From Paratinospora sagittata (Eukaryota; Streptophyta; Magnoliopsida; Ranunculales; Menispermaceae), in the NCBI GenBank assembly GCA_035771175.1, contig CM069595.1, positions 1,963,056 through 2,027,055 of the forward strand: 64,000 nt of DNA. Reading direction: 5' to 3'. Each line of letters opens with the position of its first letter. Position 1 is the stretch's first letter. Below are positions 56,963 to 64,000 of this stretch, piece after piece. A model generated the notes under the pieces. It ran no database searches and was not told where the DNA came from. It saw nothing but the letters and a program-made list of their open reading frames with translations. The position numbers and the translations under genes were made by a program.

Positions 56963-59813
56963 GAAATTTTCGCTGCAGCCTCTGTTGGTCATTGCTGCGT
57001 ATCTATTAATTCTTGATCCAATGAATTCTCCCTTGCTACGATCAAATACATCACCAATAATACATGGAAAGTACGTAATGGGCACACACATATAATACAA
57101 TGTTCATTGTGTGATGTTGAATCGTCATGAATAGCCTCTCTTTCATAAGGTGGGAGGTTCGACTCTACCGATGAAAATAAAATATAATATAATTGTTGAT
57201 TATAGGTCTTAGTTACAGGGTTTAGTCATTATTGTCCGAATTTATCCTGATCTTACATAGTTGTTATCATCATCTAGCTGGACTTTGAGTTGTTGTATTT
57301 TTGGATTAGTTGCACATGTACTTGACAAAAGAAAATCATTATGAATCACACATTAACATGTAACATGAGGCAATTCAACAATACGCAATGGACATAACAT
57401 CCAAATATAAGTGTCCATTGCATATTTTTCAATCAATGCTCATATATGTAAGTTCCATGTCTTGTTTGTAAGCTTAGCCCCATTAATTAGTTGTTTATGG
57501 GCTATTGTGTCCTTTGTGGATGTGGTTGGTATGACCTTGACCTCCTTGTCTTTGTGGAATTAGTTGTGAGCTACATATTTCAATATGGTCTTCGTACGCT
57601 CACCATACTCGAAAATTGTATTCGAATTCCAAACAAAATACAACCCAATTTCACTAAAATATAAGAGGGTTTTTCGCTCCAAACGGTGAAACTCGTTCTT
57701 TAATAGCTAAAAAAATATTCCACAAAAACATTTCATAATTGGTTGGAACACATTCCTCTTTTGTTCATTGAGCAAATTTAAATTTCGTTTAAAATATGAG
57801 GCTTTTCCTAAAGGCATATTTCGGATGAAAAATCAATCAATGCGATTAAAAGAGATGAAATATTATCAATGCACAAAAGGTAATATCATATGAAATAACA
57901 AAACATCTACTGTTTATAATACACCACATCAGCATGTGTATGATTTTGATTATTATTTTTCAGTTGTAAATGCATTTCTATGTTGAATTTTAATTAAATT
58001 ATAGTATGATCTAAACTAATATAGCATCAATCACATGTATCATTGAGGATTGCAATGTTATTTTTATTACAATCTATAGTGTAAAATGAGTAGTACATTC
58101 TTATCCTTCACAACAAGGTTTGCTTCTTACTTGCAAAGAGAAATATACCATGTCAATCTTTTTTAAGTTGATAGTACGAGATATTGTTTTCCGAAAGTGA
58201 CTACAAAAGCATGGAGTGACCACTAAGATCTCATTATAATTATAGTATTGCTTCTCAACTTTGCTTTATGCAAAAATAAAGAAAATAATTGAATAAGGTT
58301 TCCATGCTAAAGATGTCAAAGATTTCATCTTTTTTTGTATGACAAGACTTAAAAGGTGCACCTAATTATATGACTCATTTTTGTAATTAAAATTTATATA
58401 GATTGTACCTATTTAAAAAAAAAATGGACTTGATTCCTACCTTGTAGTGTTTCCAAAGATATAGCTAATTTTTGTATCAACTTGGTATACAGAGTAACCT
58501 TATTTTTCATAATATATATTTTTGATAAGAATGGAATTGTTTTACACTTAGATTTGATATAGAAACATATATCATTGTAACACACATAGTTCATTTTTTA
58601 GCAATGTTAGAGGAATTGATTTAAATTTATTTAAATAATATAATTTTTAATAAAGAAAAATCATAAGTAAAGGCCATCGACATCAGATTTATAGTAATTG
58701 GTGTAAAATTTTTAATGCCTTTAACATTAAAACAAATTTGATTTCCAAAATAATGATTATCTATCAAATTGTTAATACTATAGTTAATTAAATTAAATAA
58801 TTCTCAATGAATATTTAAACCAAAGTGCATGTTATGTAAAGTAAGTAGAGACAAGCAATTAACTCTGCAACAAAAGAGGTAGGAATCAGATGACAATATA
58901 AATTTGTAGTGATTATCCTTTGGTCTTTTATATATTCAAGGCCTGCTTACTTGTCTAATTGGGTGCATTTGTGAAACTCCGTGGACCCATGCCATGATCA
59001 TCTTCCTTTATTATATAGTTTGACAAATAAATAATTTGATCACTCTTTTCAAACCTTCCAAGTGGCCACATCACTTTCCATATCCATCCTTATTACATTA
59101 CAAGTCTATATATGCATAAATATTGTAAAATCCTCCTATTTAGAACCTAGAAAATAAATATTTGTATTATTAATTAAGAGGATCTTTTTACTTCCATATA
59201 GATTAGGTAGCAGTTGATCCCTTAACGATTTTTTTTTTTTTTTTGGTTTCGAATAAGACCAAGAGCTCCTTAAAAAAATAGATCAATACATCAAAGATCC
59301 AAGAGTCATTCAGGCGTAACAATCAAAGGCATAATTATAGCTAGTTTTGTTGGGATTATATGATAGAAAAAATATTGGGAGAAAACAACAAAATCATGAC
59401 AAAAAATCACGGTGATGTAACTGTAATTATATATTGTCCCTCGTATAGGCTTTTAAATTTGGTCGGCTCTTAAATTGGATTTATCAAAATTGCGGACGCG
59501 CACGTAGAATGTGCCATAAAAGTAAATTTATGAAGGTTTTATTTTTTTTTTTAAGAAAATATTTATTGTTAGTGTGAGAGAGTGATGTTTCTTATGTGTC
59601 TTGACTAAAAAGAATACATAATAGATGTGAAACTAATATATGATGTTGAACCTATTAAAAATTCAAATAAAAATTATATCCCACAAATTTTCAAGTAATT
59701 GTAGATACAAGTCACTTGACTTTGGTTAAACTAACAAATTCTCAAATTTTAAAATTATGTCAATGAATTTAATTTCATTGTGTTTTAGTAATTGACAAAA
59801 ACGTGAAGAGTTA

Positions 59814-60259
59814 GGGTCCGTTTGGTATGCGGGATAGGATATGATTATTTTTATGAGATTGAATTGAATTGAATAAAATACGATAGAATAAGATTATAAA
59901 TAGAGTAATTATGTATTTTGTGGTATGTTTAAGATTGAAATAAAAAAGTAATTAAATATTTTTTATAACTTAATTTTTTTTTAAATTAATTAAGCCTATT
60001 AAAAAAAAAAAGAAAACCACGCTAGTTTTGCAATTTGCAAAACCAACAGGTCTGAGATTTTTTTTTTTTTTTTAAAAAAAGAAGAAAGATGCATGAGAAA
60101 GAAGAAGAAGAAGAACGACGATGAAAAAACAAGAAAAAAAAAAGGTGGGAGGGAGGGATAAAACGAAGAGGCGAAATTATTTTTATCTTATTCCATTTAT
60201 CCTCTAAACATAAGATTGAGACTATATTTAGTCCAATCCCATCTAATCCCCAAACGTAC
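59814..60259 (+). mobile_element. Tourist-like MITE, copy 2
   Basis: Left end GGGTCCGTTTGGTATGCGGG; right end, read inward on the minus strand, AGTACGTTTGGGGATTAG. TTA flanks both sides (59811-59813 and 60260-60262). Subterminal A/T-rich runs with GATAGAATAAGATTA are shared with the other copies. Non-coding. Confidence 0.8.
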
Positions 60260-60262
60260 TTA

Positions 60263-60660
60263 GGGTCTGTTTGGTGTGCGAGATAGAATATGATTATTTT
60301 TATAGGATTGAATTAGACTGGATAAGATATGATAAAATAAGATAGAATATGATTAAAAATAAAGTAATTATGTGTTTCGTGGTATGTTTGAGATTAATAT
60401 TTTTTCATATTTTTTCAAATTACAATAAATCTTAAAAAAAAGAAAAAAAGAAAAAGAAGAATAAAGTTGAAGAAGAAGAAAGAGGAGTAGGAAGAAGAAG
60501 AGGAAAATGGTGGGATAAAACAATCCCACCAAAAATTCTGTTAGAAGGGGATAAATTGGTGACGTGAGATTATTTTTATCCCATCTCACCCCACCTCTAA
60601 ATATGGGATTGAGACTAAAAATAGTCTAATCTCATCCAATCCTCCTTACCAAACAGTCTC
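60263..60660 (+). mobile_element. Tourist-like MITE, copy 3
   Basis: It starts GGGTCTGTTTGGTGTGCGAG and ends, inward on the minus strand, GAGACTGTTTGGTAAGGAGG. It shares the TTA at 60260-60262 with copy 2, and TTG (60661-60663) follows it. The interior has the GAAGAAGAA purine tract seen in all copies. Confidence 0.8.
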
Positions 60661-60663
60661 TTG

Positions 60664-61092
60664 GTGCGTTTGGTGCGCATAATATGATAGGATTAAATTT
60701 ATAGGATTGGATTGGATTGAATTAGATTGGACTAAAAAAAATATATTCTGTGTTTGGTGCAACACATGATATTAGGATAAAAATTAATTAAATATTTTTT
60801 AAAAATTACATTAGACACAAAAAAAACGTTGATTTTACATGCAAAACCGACTGATATTTTTTTATTATTTTTATTTTTTAAAGAAGAAATATTAAGAAGA
60901 AGACGAAGAGAAGAAAAAAAAAATGGGGCGGATAAACAATCCCATAATTTTTGGTGGGATTGATTTATCCCGCTGGAACGAGATACATTGGTGACGTGGG
61001 ATAATTTTAATCTCATCCTACCTCACCACCTAACACAGGATAAGACTAATTTTTAGACCTATTTTATTTAATGTTAGCTGTCAAATAACCCC
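60664..61092 (+). mobile_element. Tourist-like MITE, copy 4
   Basis: It starts GTGCGTTTGGTGCGCATAAT and ends, inward on the minus strand, GGGGTTATTTGACAGC, followed by TTA (61093-61095). It is the most diverged at its termini of the three adjacent copies but keeps GATAGGATTAAATTTATAGG at the head and the GAAGAAGACGAAGAG tract inside. Confidence 0.75.
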
Positions 61093-62062
61093 TTAAAGTA
61101 TAGATTTAAATTGTACATCATCATTAAATATCATGATTCGAGATAATTTAATGATGTTTAAATATAATGTACACCTTGGATGTCCATTTTTTAAACCTGA
61201 ATATTTACAATTTTTAGCTACTTAATTTTAAATTTTCGACGTGGAGTCAAACATCCACATGGGTCGTTACATGAACGCCACGTATACAGAGACAGCGAAT
61301 TCCACCATCTCGCCTAAATAAATGCCAATCATTTTCTTCCCGAAATAACCAATCATTCTTTTCAATATCTCGGTTTTTTTTTCCTTACCCAACGGCTCTC
61401 CAAACATATGATATTGTCGGAACTTATATTCCACGAGGCCATCCCTACGTACGGACGAGGGTCTGAGCCCTTTCAGATTAATACTTTTTATGACATGTAA
61501 GTATAACGGTCGCTGGATAAGTACGTTAGGCTTACGTGGCGAGGACCTGAAGCACTTAGAAATTGATAAAATGCAGAGATCGTATCGTGAGCGTGAGTTT
61601 TTGAACCGTTGCGATTTCGTCGTTGGCGAACACCTTCATTCGGGACACTCACCCGCACGTACGCTCGACTGTTTTGAATTGTTTCTCATTTCAAAAACAT
61701 ACATATTCAGACAGCTAGTTTTGCAAAACAATGTTCCCAAACTACCCCTTTTACCCTTTTTCCACTTCTTTTCACAGACTGTCTTGCCGTTTCTTTCTTT
61801 GATGTCACAATTGCCCTAAAAACATGAAATGTTCTTCTCATCTAAAGAGCCACAGGATCTAACAATTTCTTAAATTTATTATTATTTTCTTCAATTTTAT
61901 TTCCTTTTTGGATCAATTTCTAGGGTTAATTTTGATTTTGGTGAAGTTTGTTTGGGGTTCAATTTCAATTGAAGTTTGAAGTTTGGAATAATAGTTCTTG
62001 TTTTTCTGTTAAATGGTGGTGTGATCATCAATTGCCGGGGTTTGGAATAAGTTCCGGCTGTA

Positions 62063-63922
62063 ATGGCGAACGAGATACAGATGAGTCCAGAGCTGGAGCA
62101 GATCGATGGAGAAATTCACGACAATTTCCGATATCTATCGTAAGATTTTCTGTTCAAGTTTCAAATTTCTTAATCTTTACATTTCCTGATTGAATGCTTT
62201 GTTTGAGGACATTTGGATTGCCTTAGTGTTCTATTAGTCGTCTGCAATGAAATCCCGCAAATTTATTTGATTTTGGGAATGTTTATGTATTTTGCTAATA
62301 ATACTTTTTACAATGTATGTTGCTTGGACATCTGGTGTCGTTTGTTCTACTCTCGGTGGAAAATGGGGCCTCCTCATAACATTGAAAATTATGTGATAAA
62401 TGTTTGCTAACTTGGATTTTCATTGCCATCAACATCTTGTTTTCCGTTCTAGGGCTATGTAATGATGCTATTATACAACTGGAAGTAATAGAATTCTCAC
62501 GTTGACTCATGATCCAGGGTTCCTTCAACTTGATTGCCTTTTTCTTGCAGTGTTCCCATTCATAATCCAACGCAGTTTCTTGTTGAGGTGCAGAGCTGCC
62601 CTGTCAGCATTCTTGCTGGGAGCTGCAATATTTAACTCAATTCAATTTTAAAATCTCTAAAAGCTGAAAGTATTGAATCAGGCGGAAAAGTTGCTGTCAC
62701 CCAGCTACCGATTTTCAAGAATTTTTTCGGTATTAGAAGTTAGGAAGTAGTAAAAATATCATTAGAAAAGAGGAGCTGGTTAAGTATAATAACCTAGAGA
62801 TATCCCAAAGTGAATATTTTTTTCGGTTTAATCACCCATAAGGAAGGGAGATTTTGATATTATTGTGATAGATTGAATTTTTTTTGAGATTATCATAAAA
62901 CCCGCTATGCTCTATTGGGTGGAATTATGGGTAATTTTGAAACAATACTTGTAAAGAATGAGTGTGGTTAGGGCAAGGGTGTTGATAGGGTATAAAAAGA
63001 ACTTGCAATGATAGAATAAAAAATGAAGTCCTTTGCATTAGATTAGAAGCAGCATCAATTACTGAAAAATGAAAAAAAAAGGCTTCTGTCATGGTTCTGC
63101 CTTAACTATAGTATGAGAAATGAGATTACAAATTGAAGGTTCTATAAGCATGGAATGGTTTTTCTCCAACCTTCTCTGTATTTGCACCAATTTTTTTAAT
63201 CTTTAAATTGTCAGATTTTGAATTTAATGTAAGAGAAGAAATACCAAAAATTAATCAAAATATGTTATGTTGCCAAAAATAATATATTTTTTTTAAACTT
63301 TTTTTTAATGGTAATGATGCATACAATTGCAAAGACATTGTGTTGGCCATTGTGTGATAATAAAAGCATGTACCTCTTTCCATTTTTCAGAACTGGCTTC
63401 CAGAAGTTGGATAAAATTAAAGATCCCAACAGGCAAAGCAAACAATTGGAGGATCTCACTGGGAAGATGAGAGAGTGTAAACGGTATGTCACATTAAATT
63501 ACATAAGCCTGAGCGTGTAAATTTCCTCATATTTAGGCATTAGTTGCTATATTCTATTTTCCATTTGGCGAGTAAATCAAGTTGGTTGAAGGAGTGTGAA
63601 CTTCATTCGTCCTCTGCTAGACACCAGTTGTGGATGGTGTTCTTGTGGTAGTCCATTACGAGGAGTTCATATCTTTAATCTGTTGCTAATATTTATTACA
63701 GTCTGATCAAAGAGTTTGATCGTGAGGTGAAAGATCAAGAAAGTGGAAATCCTCCTGAGGTCAATAAGCAACTAAATGACCGGAAGCAATCTCTGGTTGG
63801 TGGCCTGGAATATTTTTGCTCGTACTGGTCCTTGTTCTGATATAATGTTCTCTGTGACTGACATTTTAAACTGCCCTGCTGCAGATCAAGGAGCTGAATT
63901 CATATGTGGCTTTGAGAAAAAA
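62063..63922 (+). CDS. NPSN13: Novel plant SNARE (NPSN13-type), 5' part
   Basis: Four exons are visible: 62063-62139, 63391-63483, 63702-63795 and 63885-63922, with phases that join cleanly and a GTAAGT donor at 63923. The 100-residue peptide starts MANEIQMSPELEQIDGEIHD and continues FRYLSTGFQKLDKIKDPNRQ, EDLTGKMRECKRLIKEFDRE, NPPEVNKQLNDRKQSL and IKELNSYVALRKK. This is the N-terminal coiled region of NPSN proteins, Qb-SNAREs found only in plants and some protists, which act in plasma-membrane and cell-plate fusion with KNOLLE and SYP71. The SNARE motif and C-terminal anchor lie beyond the window. I prefer NPSN13 over NPSN11/12 because of the surrounding gene order; the protein sequence alone does not decide. 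Intron 1 is 1.25 kb. Confidence 0.9.
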
Positions 63923-64000
63923 GTAAGTTAGTTCCTTTCATGTTATCATTTGAGAATTCATGGGGTCTTGTGTGCTGTGCAGATTTTCTTAATAAAAATT

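Larger units (their letters stand above)
55722..62062. other. Intergenic, 6.3 kb, repeat-rich
   Basis: The first 400 bases are GC-rich (CCG and GAG repeats) and hold the NYN promoter and 5' UTR. A 52-base tandem duplication sits at 56859-56962, and a B-box-like GGTTCGACTC near 57168 hints at an old SINE. Three Tourist-like MITEs lie at 59814-61092. From about 61300 the sequence becomes less AT-rich, with an ACGTGGC G-box-like core near 61536, and is probably the promoter and 5' UTR of the NPSN gene. Open frames at 55476-56229 and 61490-61819 are chance frames in these GC-richer parts. Confidence 0.5.

Noticed and set aside
61490..61819. 109-residue frame upstream of NPSN13
   Set aside because: It lies in the promoter or leader region and has no domain or conserved motif.
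1..64000. Search by eye for CRISPR arrays, phage, viral insertions, operons or metabolic gene clusters
   Set aside because: None were seen. The gene structures and repeats are all ordinary for a plant nuclear chromosome.

Overview
The window is nuclear DNA of a flowering plant, most likely a eudicot. It is AT-rich, its genes are mostly split by GT-AG introns, and every recognisable protein belongs to a land-plant family (CRSH, DYW- and P-class PPR proteins, NPSN SNARE, plant pectin methylesterase). I see no prokaryotic, plastid or viral segment. Exon structures were built by hand from reading frame, splice dinucleotides and remembered family sequences; no transcript data were available.

Layout: POT1 5' end (-, 401-1218, runs off the left edge); MITE-bearing intergenic DNA; a broken intron-less SART1/DOT2 copy (-, about 5250-5930); first exon of a single-SANT MYB-related gene (-, 9857-10155); CRSH, calcium-regulated plastid (p)ppGpp synthase (-, 13645-19081), with a 5'-truncated LINE in intron 1; head-to-head with it, a mitochondrial-type class I release factor (+, 19327-22600, 11 exons); a RING/FYVE/PHD-type zinc-finger gene (-, 25231-26425); organellar ribosomal protein L3 (-, 27751-31245, 5 exons); a PMEI-PME pectinesterase (-, 32466-34458); a DYW-class PPR (+, 36783-38660); a P-class PPR (+, 39880-42066); a small membrane-anchored J-domain protein (+, 45782-48784, 6 exons); an NYN-domain putative RNase (-, 53183-55721); 6.3 kb of repeat-rich DNA with three back-to-back Tourist-like MITEs; and the 5' half of an NPSN13-type SNARE (+, 62063-63922, runs off the right edge).

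Five genes act in organelle gene expression or its regulation (CRSH, release factor, L3, two PPRs), but nothing suggests they form one pathway. The gene content matches, from memory, two Arabidopsis segments related by whole-genome duplication (At3g17440-At3g17470 and At2g47020-At2g47040), so this looks like a less-fractionated ancestral order. I did not find a previously undescribed system. The most useful observations are the synteny, the CRSH/release-factor divergent promoter, the cleanly delimited LINE, the MITE array, the SART1 pseudogene, the long (CT)n beside the POT1 intron 1 donor, and in-frame tandem splice acceptors in two organellar genes.
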